In this document: positions 1-11,928 of the stretch, in pieces | Numbering within the stretch: the first letter of the stretch is position 1 | Layout: each line of letters begins with the position of its first letter | Notes under the pieces: generated by a model | What the model was told of the DNA's origin: nothing | Seen by the model: only the letters and a program-made list of their open reading frames with translations | The model's database searches: none | Made by a program: the position numbers and the translations under genes | Assembly (NCBI GenBank): GCA_013180625.2 | Contig: SNVD02007448.1 | Location: 161,501-225,500 of the forward strand | Direction: 5' to 3' | Length of the DNA stretch: 64,000 nucleotides | DNA from: Boswellia sacra | Taxonomy: Eukaryota > Streptophyta > Magnoliopsida > Sapindales > Burseraceae

Positions 1-5
1 AGTAC
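1..5. repeat. Target-site duplication, left copy (copia element 1)
   Basis: The five bases AGTAC precede the LTR that starts TGAAAG at position 6. The same five bases follow the other LTR at 11454-11458. A perfect 5-bp duplication is what a Ty1/copia integrase leaves, so both ends of the element are defined. Confidence 0.9.
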
Positions 6-899
6 TGAAAGTTCTGGAGGTATGCAGTTATAAATAACAACACAGTAAACTATAATGTAAATCGACACATGAGGATTTTTACGTGGTTCGATTATAAAAA
101 CCTACGTCCACGGACAGCTATGTAGCTGCAATTCACTATGCTATTGTTTGTACAATCTTTAAAACCTCTTACAGTGCTGACTCACTCTCTCACACAGACC
201 TAATCTTTGACAAACAAAATCTTCGCAAAGATCCTAAACACTAGTCACACTGTTCACTCTCTATCACAGATAACTTAACAGAACGCTGTTAAGTTATACA
301 TAACACCCGATGTCTGACACAGAATTACATAAACACTCAACCCTCAAGTTTTCCTAAGTGTCTACTAACTCACTTAGACTTAATCAACAAATCATGTACG
401 ATTTTTACTCTCATACATGAGAACAAAGACTCAATAATTCAAAGTAATAAAGACATTCCTTTGCGTCAAAGCTTTTTTCTATGAAGTCATGGAATGCCGT
501 GATCAACAAAAATCTCTCCTTCGCCAAGACACTCTCTCTGTTCTCTATGCCGACTTTTTCATCACTCAAATATATATTGAGAGGTCTTGATCGCAATCTT
601 CCTAAAAGTCCTGTAAGGATCTCAATCAAGATCACATTAGGATTATGATAAAATAAAATAGGAAGTGTTTATAGTTAATCTCCTAAAGTAATAAGGACAT
701 ATTAACTATCCTCCTATTTTGATTAGGATACAAGAAATATTATCCTGATCTATAGAGATATTTATTGTGAATCAAAATACTTCCTATAACAATTATCTAG
801 AAACAGTAAAATAAGAATCAAAATACTTTACTTATTTTTATCACAAGTTAACCAAAAACTTGAACATGTGCATGTCACATGTTTATGTTAACACTAACA
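6..899 (-). repeat. 3' LTR of copia element 1
   Basis: It begins TGAAAGTTCTGG and ends CACTAACA, with canonical TG...CA ends. It is about 894 bp and aligns along its full length with 10562-11453, with scattered substitutions. The polypurine tract lies directly at its inner side, which marks it as the 3' LTR of a minus-strand element. Confidence 0.93.
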
Positions 900-900
900 A

Positions 901-913
901 TCTCTCCCTTTTT
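901..913 (-). other. Polypurine tract of copia element 1
   Basis: On the minus strand the sequence AAAAAGGGAGAGA directly adjoins the 3' LTR. This is the expected primer for plus-strand DNA synthesis. Confidence 0.75.
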
Positions 914-1506
914 AGCAACTTGTGATGAAAACACTTAACTGTTTCTAAGAACAACACATGATAAGTTAGATATCACTGAAAGTTATCATGAACCATAAAA
1001 CAGACAAATATCCCATGCAAAGAAATCATCAGAAAGCTGTTGTGAATCTCATAACAGCACACTGTCACGAGATATATGACTGAACAAAGTGCTAAGTGAA
1101 GTTTCACTAGTACACGTAAACTCAGCTACAGAACAAATGAAAATATATGTCAAACACAGTTGCACTCAAAATCATTTACAACATTCATTCAATTTGCTGG
1201 GGCAGAATATCAATTTGCTGGGGCAGATTATCACAATGCAACAAGCCATTCAAGTGCACACAACATATAAAAGATAGTTCATTCTCCCCCTCACTTCTTA
1301 CTTATTCCTTTGAGAAACAAGTAACACAAAAACAAAATTAGTAAGCAAAGAGAATAAGATAACAAAAATGACAGCAAAATAAAAATAGTTTAGCAAGCAA
1401 AATAAAGCAGCAATAGAATCTAAAAGCAAAAAAAAATAAAAGCCAGCCAAGTGCTCCCCCTTGATGTGATCTTCTCCCCCTTGATTTCAGCACAAGGGGC
1501 CAAAAT
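914..1506 (-). other. Non-coding 3' leader of copia element 1 with extra purine tracts
   Basis: No convincing coding sequence was seen between the envelope-like frame and the 3' LTR. On the minus strand three additional AGGGGGAG-type purine tracts lie at about 1284-1291, 1454-1463 and 1474-1482. A short unit containing CAATTTGCTGGGGCAGA is repeated twice in tandem at about 1189-1227. Repeated purine-tract motifs upstream of the 3' LTR are reported for Sireviruses, which supports that placement. Confidence 0.6.
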
Positions 1507-4500
1507 CTAACTAAGTCTGGGAGACTTTCTGACAGGTGGTGAGGTAGAGCTGCCAGGGCGTTTGATGGATTTGCGAGCCACATTTTTAAACCAGCGTTTA
1601 GGAGTAGAGGTTGGCTGATCAGATGGAACTTGTTCTGGTTGAGCTGCAACTGGTGCTGTTGGTGCAGAAGGAGCTGGTGCTGGAGGAGCTTCAATTGTAT
1701 CCGAGGAAATGGCAGTAACTTCAGCAACTACTCTGCATATCTCCGTCTTGATTCTTTTTGCACTTGTTTCAGTGGTTTGAGCATGTGGTTGGGAAGATGG
1801 AACTGGTGACTCAGTTGCTAGAAGAGGGGGTGATGGTGAATGAAATTCTTCTTCAGTTGCTGTAGGGACAGGAATATCCAGGGATTCTTTCTCAGCAAGT
1901 GGTGAGGTCTGATTCATTCCGGAATCTGTTTTTGTTGGTACATCTGAATCAGATTCATCTTGCAAAGTGGGAGCTGATTTGTCTGATTTCTACTTCTTCT
2001 GATCAGATGATTTCTTCACCACCTTAAGTTTCTTCTTTCCCTTCCTGTTATATCCCTTGACAGAAGCCTTGTTTGATTTTTCTTTTGGCTTTTGTGCTGC
2101 TGTTCTGTCTTTCTTAGCAACAGGCTGTGCAGCAGGGCTTGATGGAACTTGAGCTTCTTCCTCATGTTGTGGTTCAGTGACTTCTAGTATGTCATCAGCT
2201 GGTGTTTCTGGAATCACAGGTTCAGGTTCATGTTCCATGGAGTGTGGTGCTGTGGACCGAGGCTGTCCTAGAAACTGAGCTTCCAACACAGATTGCTTAT
2301 GTTTGATATCTTTCAAATCCTGCAGAATATCTGTCAAAGCAGAATTGATTAATTCAAGTTTTTCTTCAACAAATTTCAACTGATTTTGCTTGACTCTTGC
2401 GGGTTTAGGTGCAGGTGTAGGCAAATCAATTTGATCATACAATCTTTGAAGGAATCCCTTGGTAATGGACTTAGACAGAATTTCAGTTTGTTCACTAGAG
2501 CTCACAGGAATGTTGTTCTGAGCAAGTATGCCTTGTATCAAACAGGGGAACACAACCAAGTAGTAATCCGAGTGATAGGAACCAATTTGAACGATTGTTC
2601 TATATGCTAACAGTCCAAAGTTTACAGGTCTATTAGTTCCTAAACAAAAGAGAAGTTTCATTCTATCTTCCCAAATCTGATTTTGATGGGAAGAAGGAAG
2701 CCAATTAAACTAGGCTATCTTATGTAACACTCGGTATTTCTTCCTAAGATATTTCTGGTCAAGACCATCTCTGGGTTTCCATTCGATATATGTTCGACCA
2801 GTGACTTCCTTAACTATTTCAGCCATGTTATACTCTTCATCTGCAGAATGCATGCTCTCTATTGGAATATCCAGAAAAGAGTTTATGACATTGGGAGAGA
2901 ATTTCACAAACTTCCCTCGACAGTAAACCTTATGGTAATGATAACTCTTAGGATCATCAATGGTATTTGAAATATTAGCATAGAATTCTTGAATCAAAGT
3001 TTTTACAGGAGGAAGAAAGCTTGATACCGTTCGAGTCCAGTAATTGGACTCAATCATCTCACTGACAATATATGAGTTGAAGTCCGAGAGTTTCACAGGC
3101 CTTTCTAACTGTAGCTTCCTCTGTGAAGTAATCTTATCAAACTTCTGTTTGACTGCAGCCGTGATACATTTGTTGTATTTTGGCTTGACTGATGCGTTCG
3201 AAACTAGCAAGTATACTAGTCGCACAAGTAATAAAGTGATGAGTAAGATATCGTTTCCACGAGGATTGATTCTAACTGAATTTGTTATTTTACAGCAACA
3301 ACAGATAAATGGGGGGGTTTTGTTGATGGATTAACTAAATGAAATATTAATGTAAATGCACAATAAAACAACACAAAGTAAAATAGAGTGAAAAATCAAT
3401 GAGAGTAACCTAGTTAAGGGATCATTCTCTGTGACAAGATATGGATTTGTGAATTAACCATAGAATTGTCATCCAATTACACCATTGAAATTATCAACCG
3501 TAGATAACAACAAGCTCTGTTACCCCAATCTTTCCTTACTTTGTTGTTAAATAAAACATGCTCTTTATTTAATCCCTATCCATTAAACAACCTAGAACAA
3601 GCTCTCTAAATTTAATTCAATGAATGCATTATGAAAAGAAAGACAGGTTGATCTCAGCAATAAACACACAAGCTCGGATTATTTAACTTAGGTAATATTC
3701 TCCAATTGCAATCTCTTATCACAATTTTGCTACTAATGGTTAGAAATTCAAGACAATTACGGATCAAGATTTCTAGTCTAGCAATAGACAATATCCAGAT
3801 TATATTCAGTTGGCCACCCAAATACAATCAGCAAGCAATCATAAGCATTAAATATGGGAGAATACAAGCAACTTCAATTATAGAATTGGATAACAATATC
3901 TTACACAATCAATTACAAAAACCATATCAAGGGCTTTGAAATCACCCTCAACCAATTCAGATTTAGTTACACATATTCAGACACAATACAAATACAATAC
4001 AATATGGAGACATTCCAGAAAATGAAAGGGAAAGGGAAAACTTAGCAAATTTGATGAATTCTCTTTGGATTGTAGTTCTTCCTCTTTCCAAGCTTCTTTC
4101 TCCTTCAAGAACTCCAAGAGATGAAAGAATTCCAGAGCTGCAGCCTCCACCACGTTCTCCCCTCTTCCAGTTATTCAAATAAAACCCTAAAATGTGTTTA
4201 TATACTCTGCTACAGTAACCTGCTACAGTGTCCCGTATTATACATGCTACAGTGATTTGTGGAATTACATTTCTACACTTCTCACACTGTTTTGATTATA
4301 ACTTTCGGTACACTGAATGGATTTATGAACCGTAAATTTCTCTAGAAAATAAACTTTGAGGGCTTTCCAACGGTATATAACATGTTATCCAGTTCATTGT
4401 ATATCAATACAATTAAATCCGAAAAGATGGTTGACTAGCAGAGGTGAAAATGAAGGGTTTTACTTCACTTTGGTACAAGTTCCTCCAAAACTCCTACAAA

Positions 4501-4769
4501 CATCAAAACCACACAAAAACATAAAAATACCAAGGATTATAGCAAAGAAACATAGATGAATTGATATGAAAATGATACATAAATAGACACCTATCATTGA
4601 CCTGCTCTTTAATCTTCTTTACTGGTACTTGTTCGTCCTCACTGATGGTTGGATCGACTACACTCGTTGCCTGTTTGTGTTACGTAGGAGACGACTGACT
4701 GCTGTTACTACTGTTGTGACTGGAGCCGCTTGAAGAAGAAGCACTGGCTGTCGAGTTTGAGGTAGCCAT
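1507..4769 (-). pseudogene. Envelope-like / plant-transposon-protein ORF of copia element 1, broken
   Basis: Downstream of pol the minus strand carries one long frame. It starts at an ATG at 4767-4769 with a Ser/Asn-rich N-terminus and ends at 1507. After allowing for the solo LTR plus its 5-bp duplication (1412 bp), the pieces are all in the same frame, interrupted by stops near the N-terminus, at 2710-2712 and just before 1990. The middle part (2710-3189) resembles the 'putative plant transposon protein' domain found beside pol in Sireviruses and Athila elements. The next part has a coiled-coil stretch, and the C-terminal part is Pro/Ser/Thr/Glu-rich with basic clusters. No transmembrane segment is obvious, so 'envelope-like' refers to position and family only. 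Function of this domain is not established. Confidence 0.7.
3190..4596 (-). mobile_element. Solo LTR inserted in the envelope-like ORF
   Basis: A 1407-bp segment starts TGATGCG and ends CCTATCA, with TG...CA ends, and is flanked by the 5-bp direct repeat TTGAC at 3185-3189 and 4597-4601. Removing it plus one repeat rejoins the envelope-like frame. No gag or pol lies inside, so it is a solo LTR left by LTR-LTR recombination. A TATA-like GTATATAAAC on the minus strand (4195-4204) suggests minus orientation. GCTACAGT occurs several times around 4210-4255. The parent family is unknown. Confidence 0.8.
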
Positions 4770-5607
4770 AGCTAGGTTTTCTAAACTGCAGAAGGTTTTT
4801 CAGAATAGAAACAGAGAGCCAACACGCAGGACAGGGAAGCAACTGTGGATGAGGGATTATATGAACAGGAAAAGCCCAGATACTATTTGTTATATATATT
4901 AGGCCGATTTTTAAGGAATTTCTGATTTTCAACAAAAATCAATTAATGACTTTCCTTTCCAAAAAAAAAAAAAACTGTTTAATAACTCCCTTCAAAACAC
5001 ATCAATTCAAATTTGAATTATATTCAAATAAGGAATACTAATAGAATAACGATTCCCATCATTGAGACTTCTCCCTCTTAATTCAACGATGCTGACATGA
5101 CAAAATTTGACACGTGGACACACAAGTGACTTATATTTAGGATAAGCACATAGGTCATTGTTATGAAAAACATAACAGAACACAATTAACACTATCATAA
5201 CAGTAATATCTGAATTATCATATATCTCATTCTAAGAAAGCATATTTTTAGAGCTGAGTAATTCACACATTAGAGTTTATTTTTGAATCTATTAAGTGGA
5301 CAACTTGAGCATGCTTCTTACACACACAAAAGTTGATTTCAATGAAAACTTTACTAGTTTAATACAGTAACTTTCACACAATATAGAGGTAGCCCTTTTC
5401 ATATGAGTGGGTGACCTCAACATATTTCCTAGATACCCTGAGGTTACTCTCAATGATGGCTTTCACACATCATATATTGGTAGCCCTCACTGTATTTTTT
5501 ATTTTAACTCAGTATCTATTACAAATTTTATACCATAGCTCAAACATGCTAATTTAGAAGGAAACTTATGATACTACAGATATGAATAACATAACAGAAT
5601 ACTGTGT
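4770..5607 (-). other. Spacer between pol and the envelope-like ORF
   Basis: About 840 bp with no convincing coding sequence lie between the RNase H stop and the ATG of the envelope-like frame. It may carry a splice acceptor or internal promoter for the second frame, but I see no specific signal. Confidence 0.5.
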
Positions 5608-7493
5608 TCACTCATATAACTGACAAATACTTAAGACTTTTCCTAGATTTTCAAAACTTGTTGTGTCCAATGCCTTAGTGAACAAGTCAGCCAATTGTTT
5701 ATCAGTGGAGATGTGCTCAATGTGTATTACCTTAGATTCTACTAGTTTCCTTATAAAATGGTATCTAATATCAATGTTTTTTGTTCTAGAATGCTGAACA
5801 GGATTTTTGGAAATATTTATAGCACTAGTATTGTCACAAAACACAGTTATAGGCTTTTGTTCAATACCATAATCACTCAACATCTGCTTCATCCACAATA
5901 GTTGCATACAACAACTCCCTGCTGCTATGTATTCGATTTCTGCTGTAGATAAAGAAATTGAATTCTGCTTCTTGCTGTGCCATGAAAACAAGTTAGTACC
6001 AAGATAAAAACAACATCCTGAAGTACTTTTTCTGTCATCTACATTTCCTGCCCAATCTGCATCACTAACCCTGCAAGACAATCATTTGTATCTTTAGAAA
6101 ACCATATTCCATAATCACATATTCCATGAACATACCTGATGATTCTCTTGGCTGCTGCAAGATGTGATTCTTTGGGATTTGCTTGAAACCTTGCACAAAG
6201 TCCTACACTAAAGTTCAAATCTGGTCTGCTTGCTGTGAGGTATAGTAGGCTGCCAATAATGCTTCTGTACAAGCTTGCATCAACATCTTTTCCTGCATTA
6301 TCCTTTGAAAGTTTTAGATTATTACTGATAGGAGTTTTCATTGGTTTTGCATTTTCAAGCCCAAACTTCTTTACAAGATTCTTGGCATATTTTGATTGAG
6401 ATATGAATATCCCATCATTCATTTGCTTAACCTGCATTCCAAGAAAGAAATTTAATTCTCCTACCATGCTCATCTCAAACTCTTCCTGCATCAACTTAAC
6501 AAATTCGTTAATTTTGCTTTTGTTAGTTGATCTGAAAATAATGTCATCAACATATATTTGAGCAACAATAAAATACTTAGATGCATATTTAATGAACAAA
6601 GTCTTATCATTGCTGCCTCTTTTATAACCTCTATTGATTAAAAAATTTGTCAACCTTTCATACCAAGCTCTAGGAGCTTGTTTCAAACCATACAAAGCTT
6701 TGTGCAATTTGTACACAAAATCATGATGTTTAGGATCTTTAAATCCCTTAGGTTGTTCAACAAAAACTTCTTCATTGAGATAGCCATTTAAAAATGTTGT
6801 TTTGACATCCATTTGGTACAATTTGAAATCAAGCAAACAAGCAATTGCAAGTAGTAATTTGATTAACTCAAGTCTAGGTACTGGTGCAAAGGTCTTCTCA
6901 AAGTTTATGCCTTTAACTTGTGTGTAACCTTGTGCAACTAGCCTAGCTTTATTCCTTACTACTTGACCACTTTCATCAGTTTTATTTTTGAATATCCATT
7001 TAGTTCCAATGACATTCGTATTTTCTGGCCTAGGAACTAATTCCCATACTTCATTCCTTTTAAACTGATTAAGTTCATCTTGCATAGCTTGAATCCAAAC
7101 CTCTTCTTTTAAAGCTTCTTTCACAATTTTTGGTTCAACTAAAGACACATAACATGCAAACCTTACCTGATTTCTTTCCTTGCTCCGAGTTTTCATCATG
7201 CCATCTGGTGTTCCAATGATAGAACTTGTTGGATGCGCTTTTTGAATCCATGTGGGTGGATCTTTTCTATCTTTATCATTCCGGATTGAACTGTTGTTCA
7301 CATCTGAGTTGTCAGATGGTACTGTTACATCAGGTGTAACATCAGTTGTTTTCTCTTTCATAACAGTATCTTTCTTTTTACTGTTATCTGAATCTGATTT
7401 TTCTGTATCTTCTGTGAAGTTGGTTATGCTTTCCTCTTGTGAGTACTTTGTATAATCATCAAGGTCATCAAATACTACGTTTGCAGATTCCAT
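5608..7493 (-). pseudogene. Copia reverse transcriptase and RNase H (frameshifted)
   Basis: The minus strand encodes a copia-type reverse transcriptase (RVT_2). Motifs in order are WIFKNKTDESGQVVRNKARL, the first catalytic Asp region with QMDVKTTFLNG, and the YVDDII active site. RNase H follows with [17 protein letters not shown] and a late DNTSAI motif. The frame switches between 6039 and 6081, inside the sequence that leads into the SDADWAG motif, so RT and RNase H are no longer joined. A low-complexity Ser/Thr/Asp-rich linker precedes the RT. Confidence 0.93.
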
Positions 7494-7507
7494 GACTGCC
7501 TCAGTTC

Positions 7508-8697
7508 TCAGATTGTAAACTCGAAATGTTTGTTGTTTTGTGCATATTCCACAAAGACTCCTTCATCACTCATTGGATCTAATTTTTCTAACAATTCTCT
7601 GTCATTTAAAATGTAACACCTGCAACAAAAAACATGAAAATATTTCAAATTAGGTTTTCTTCCTTTCAAAATTTCATAAGGTGTCTGGTTAGTGCTAGGT
7701 CTAAGAAAAACTCTATTTGAAATATAACAAGCAATGCTTATTGCTTTAGCCCATAGCCTCTTGGTCAACTTATTGCTATTGAACATCACTCTAGCTATCT
7801 CTTGAAGAGTTCTATTCTTCCTCTCCACAATGCCATTCTGTACAGGGGTTTTGGGAGCTGAAAATTCATGATCAATTCCATGATATTGGCAAAAGTCAGC
7901 ATAGTTAACATTTTCAAACTCCTTGCCATGATCACTTCTTATTCTCACAATCCTTCCAATGTTCCTATTTTGTTCATTTTCAAGCTCAACACAAAAATTC
8001 CTGAAAGCATTAAAAGTGTCAAATTTTTTTTAATGAAATCAACCCAAGTATATCTAGAAAAATCATCCACACAAACAAATATATATCTTTTACCTATAAT
8101 GCTTTCAATTTGCATAGGACCCATAAGATCCATGTGAAGCAAATCAAATATCTTAGAACTGCTACGATGTGGATTTGATTTGTGTGAACTTCTGATTTGT
8201 TTTTCCATTTGACATGGTCCACAAATTTTATCAATTTTGTTATCAAGTTTAGGAACTCCTCTTACAGCACCTAACTTAGTTAATTTAACCAAGTCTTTCT
8301 AATTTAAGTGTCTTAATTGTTGATGCCACAATTCTAAATCCGAAATCCTAGCATGGAATGCAATTTCTACTAGATTATAATTGTCCAAAGATCTATTACC
8401 TTCTAGAATGCATTCACCAAAATTATCTAAGACCATACATTTGTTTTGTGTGAAGTTAACAGTATACTTTTCATCACAAAATTGACTAATGCTTATAAGA
8501 TTTGCTTTCAAGTCTTCCACTAGAAGGATATTTTTAAAATTGGGTAGGCCTTTGACATTCAAAGTGTCTTTACCAATTATCTTACTTGTTACTCCATCTC
8601 CAAAGGTGACATTTCCATCCCTGCATGCTTTAAAATCTATTAGAAACAATTTATTTTCAGTCATATGCCTGAAACTACCGCTGTCAAAATACCACAA
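7508..8697 (-). pseudogene. Copia protease, gag-pre-integrase and integrase (frameshifted)
   Basis: The segment begins with the aspartic protease motif WYFDSGSFRHMT; the family normally has Cys where Phe follows DSGS. The gag-pre-integrase motif ELWHQQLRHLN follows, then an in-frame stop at 8299. The integrase zinc-binding part has CGPCQME, and the catalytic D-D-E residues are visible in LLHMDLMGP, RSDHGKEF and NGIVERKNR. A frameshift near 7945 separates the first Asp from the second Asp and Glu. The damage makes this integrase non-functional in the copy seen here. Confidence 0.9.
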
Positions 8698-8751
8698 ATC
8701 ATTATATGCATGATTAAGTACAGTAAAGGCAACATGGCATACTGTTCTATC

Positions 8752-10484
8752 TTACTTAACCCACTGCTGTTGCGATTTTGGTAACAGTTTAAATTGTTTT
8801 GATCTTTTATGCAAAAGATTCAACAATTTAAAGCATCTAGGCCTAATATGTCCCTTTTTACCACAAAAATAACAAGTAGGAATGAATTTCCTTTCCTTTT
8901 CAGGTCTGGATTTGAAAGAACTTAGAGGAGAGACAAATGTTTTACTGCTTTTGGAATTAGGACTTGACTTTAAAGAGTTAAGTTCAAAATTCTTACCTGA
9001 TGTTGAAGCTTTCACAAAAACTGTTTTTGATAAAGATGCAACATTTCCTTCTGTGTATCCCAATCCATGTTTATTAGAGTTGTGTCTTTCAAGGCTCAAG
9101 ACTTGATCAAGTTTGGCTGCTCCGATTTTGAGTTGATCAACACACTTCTTGCTTTCAATCAATTCTGTTGTGATTTTCTCAATTTGTACTGTTTTATCTG
9201 TCAAAGCAATCTCAAGTTCAGTGATGTGATTTTCGGTATAAGCTTTTTCACATTTCAGAACTTCAATCTCCCTTTTTAAGGTATTTATCTCTTCTTTCTA
9301 ACTCAGCCGTTCACCATAGAGTGCATTGTATGTTTCTTGCAACTCTTCATAATATTCTGGTTCATCTTCTTCATCTGAATGATCAACACTGTCTTGACAA
9401 TTTTCTGTTATGTCTGACATAACAGCCTTTCTTTTATCTGCTGCAGATGCTGTAAATGCAACAAAATTGCTCATGCAATCTTGGTCTTCTGACTCCGATT
9501 CTTATTCATCACTCCAGGTTGCTGTCAGCCCTTTCTTTTTCTTCTTGAGATTAGCACATTCAGATTGAATATGCCCATAACCAGAACATTCATAACATTG
9601 AATCTGTCCTTTCTTTTCATGTTGCTTCGATTTCTTTTTATCATTCTCCTTGCTGAATTTTCTGTACTTTTCTTCACTTTTGTTTGATGGCTTTCCTTGA
9701 TTCTTTTTTCTGAAATTTCTTCATGAACTTGACATAATTTCTTGTTAGAAAAGCAACTTGTTTAGAATCAATTTCATCAAACTCATTACTACATTTATCA
9801 TCAGATTTTTCAACTTTCACATTAAATGCAATGCTTTTACCTTTTTGTTTCCGAGTACTTTGATTTATTTCAAAGTTTTGGAGAATACCAATCAGTTCAT
9901 CAACTCTCATTTCATCAGTGTTTTTAACTTCCTCAATGGCTAAAATTTTAGGTTGAAATTTGTCTGGGACAGACCTAATTATTTTACTAACAACTTCTGC
10001 ATCAGTAAAATTTTTGTCAAGCATGTACGCTGAGTTTGTAATGTGACATATCTTAGAGAAAAAATCGAAAATTGATTCATCCTCATGCATCATCAGATTT
10101 TCAAATTGAGAATTCAGCCTTATTAATTTAGATCTTTTAACAGATGCAGTACCTTTATGTTTTACCTCAAGTATGTCCCATGCTTCTTTGGCCACTTTGC
10201 ATCTAGAAATCTGTCCGAAGTTGTTTAAGTCTACTGCAGCAAATATTGCATTAAGAGCCTTGGAGTTCCAACTGGATCGTCGGTATTCTTCATCTGACCA
10301 TTCGTCCTTTGGTTTTGGTTCGGCATTACCGAAAGCATTCAGCTTTGTTGGCGGTGTCCATCCCTTAAGTACACTCGTCCATGCCCTGTCATCAAGAGAC
10401 TTGATATACATCATAATTCTTACCTTCTAATATGGATAATTACTATTATCAAGAATAGGTGGTTACGTTCCAGATTCTCCATTG
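8752..10484 (-). pseudogene. Copia gag with UBN2 domain and two zinc knuckles (broken)
   Basis: The N-terminus is readable from an ATG near 10484, but stops fall before 10414. From 10414 to 9674 a UBN2-type gag domain is open (WTSVLKGWTPP, AKEAWDILEVKHKGT). A CX2CX4HX4C zinc knuckle (CYECSGYGHIQSEC) lies at about 9553-9595 in another frame, and a second (CYFCGKKGHIRPRC) at about 8840-8880. An in-frame TAA at 8752 separates gag from the protease. Zinc knuckles bind the genomic RNA during particle assembly. Confidence 0.88.
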
Positions 10485-10547
10485 CGAATAAACTCCATCC
10501 TTCCAGATCAACTTGATCGTTTTTTTCACTTGTCTATCAGTGAACCT

Positions 10548-10559
10548 GCTCTGATACCA
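10548..10559 (-). other. Primer-binding site (initiator tRNA-Met type)
   Basis: The minus strand reads TGGTATCAGAGC two bases inside the 5' LTR. This is the common copia PBS, complementary to the 3' end of initiator methionine tRNA. It fixes the element orientation as minus. Confidence 0.92.
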
Positions 10560-10561
10560 AT

Positions 10562-11453
10562 TGAAAGTTCTGGAGGTATGCAGTTATAAATAACAACACA
10601 GTAAACTGTAATGTAAATCGACACAGGAGGATTTTTACATGGTTCGGTTATAAAAACCTACGTCCACAGACAGCTATAGAGCTGCAATTTACTATGCTCT
10701 TGTTTGTACAATTTTTAGGACCTTTTACAATGCTGACTCACTCTCACACACAGACCCAATCTTTGACAAACAAAATCTTCGCAAAGATCCTAAACACCAG
10801 TGACACTGCTCACTCTCTGTCATAGATAACTTAACAGAACGCTGTTAAGTTATACATAACACCCGATGTCTGACACAGAATTACATAAACACTCAACCCT
10901 CAAGTTTTCCTAAGTGTCTATTAACTCACTCAGACTTAATCAACAAATCATGTACGACTTTTACTCTCATACATGAGAACAAAGACTCAATAATTCAAAA
11001 TAATAAAGACATTCCTTTGCGTCAAAGCTTTCTTCTATGAAGTCATGGAATGTCGTGATCAACAAAAATCTCTTCTTCGCCAAGACACTCTCTCTGTTCT
11101 CTATGCCGACTTTTTCATCAATTAAATATATATTGAGAGGTCTTGATCACAATCTTCTTAAAAGTTCTGTAAGGATCTCAATCAAGATCATATTAGAATT
11201 AGGATAAAATAAAATAGGAAGTGTTTATAGTTAATCTCCTAGAGTAATAAGGACATATTAACTATCCTCCTATTTTGATTAGGATACAAGAAATATTATC
11301 CTGACCTAGAGATATTTATTGTGAATCAAAATACTTCCTATAACAATTATCTAGAAACAGTAAAATAGGAATCAAAATACTTTACTTATTTTTATCACAA
11401 GTTAACCAAAAACTTAAACATCTGTATGTCACATGTTTACGTTAACACCAACA
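10562..11453 (-). repeat. 5' LTR of copia element 1
   Basis: An 892-bp copy of the LTR with TG...CA ends, followed outside by the target duplication AGTAC. It should hold the element promoter. It matches 6-899 except for scattered substitutions and a few short indels. Confidence 0.93.
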
Positions 11454-11458
11454 AGTAC
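11454..11458. repeat. Target-site duplication, right copy (copia element 1)
   Basis: AGTAC, identical to bases 1-5. Confidence 0.9.
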
Positions 11459-11928
11459 GTTACTTATATAATGCCTTATAATTTTGTACAAAGCTTATCG
11501 GTTTAGTCTTAATTTGTCTTCTATATGTAGCTGCTCTCTTGCAAAAACTGCGTTATATGGTAAATATACCCATGCATTGACAGATTCTAAATCATCAATA
11601 ATCTTAACCATAACAAAGTATGACGATATATAACACTGGTGGCCATGAATTAACCTTAGTCTTTCAAGGACTTAAATTTAATTATATATATATCAATATT
11701 CATGTCATGCCTATAATAACTTATTGACTTTTCATTATATTTTTATGATATATAAAGTCCATATTCATTAACCATTTGTGTCCACAAAGGTTTGGCAATA
11801 AATTAACATTGGAAAAATCAGGTATCGGTCAAACAGCTACTGGGGTACTATTCATCTTTTGAATATGAGCTTTAAGGTCGCGACTATATTGACTAATTTT
11901 GTGTGTGTGTGTGTGTACATATATATAT
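11459..11928. other. AT-rich intergenic DNA
   Basis: No gene was recognised. A short (GT)n microsatellite at about 11901-11916 runs into an (AT)n tract that abuts the foldback element. Confidence 0.6.

Larger units (their letters stand above)
6..11453 (-). mobile_element. Complete, defective Ty1/copia LTR retrotransposon with envelope-like ORF
   Basis: The element runs on the minus strand: 5' LTR at 10562-11453, PBS, gag, protease, integrase, reverse transcriptase, RNase H, an extra envelope-like frame, polypurine tract, then 3' LTR at 6-899. Protease-integrase-RT-RNase H is the copia order. The extra frame behind pol, LTRs near 0.9 kb and extra purine tracts before the 3' LTR resemble the Sirevirus lineage; that placement is inference. 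The gag-pol frame is broken by frameshifts and stops, and a solo LTR (3190-4596) sits in the envelope-like frame, so the copy cannot make its own proteins. The LTRs differ at roughly 14 of the first 200 bases by eye, so the insertion is not very recent. It is flanked by AGTAC on both sides. Confidence 0.95.

Noticed and set aside
1338..1727. Gln/Leu-rich minus-strand frame at the end of copia element 1
   Set aside because: It overlaps the envelope-like frame in another phase and then runs into non-coding leader; composition is a by-product of the Pro/Ala-rich real frame.
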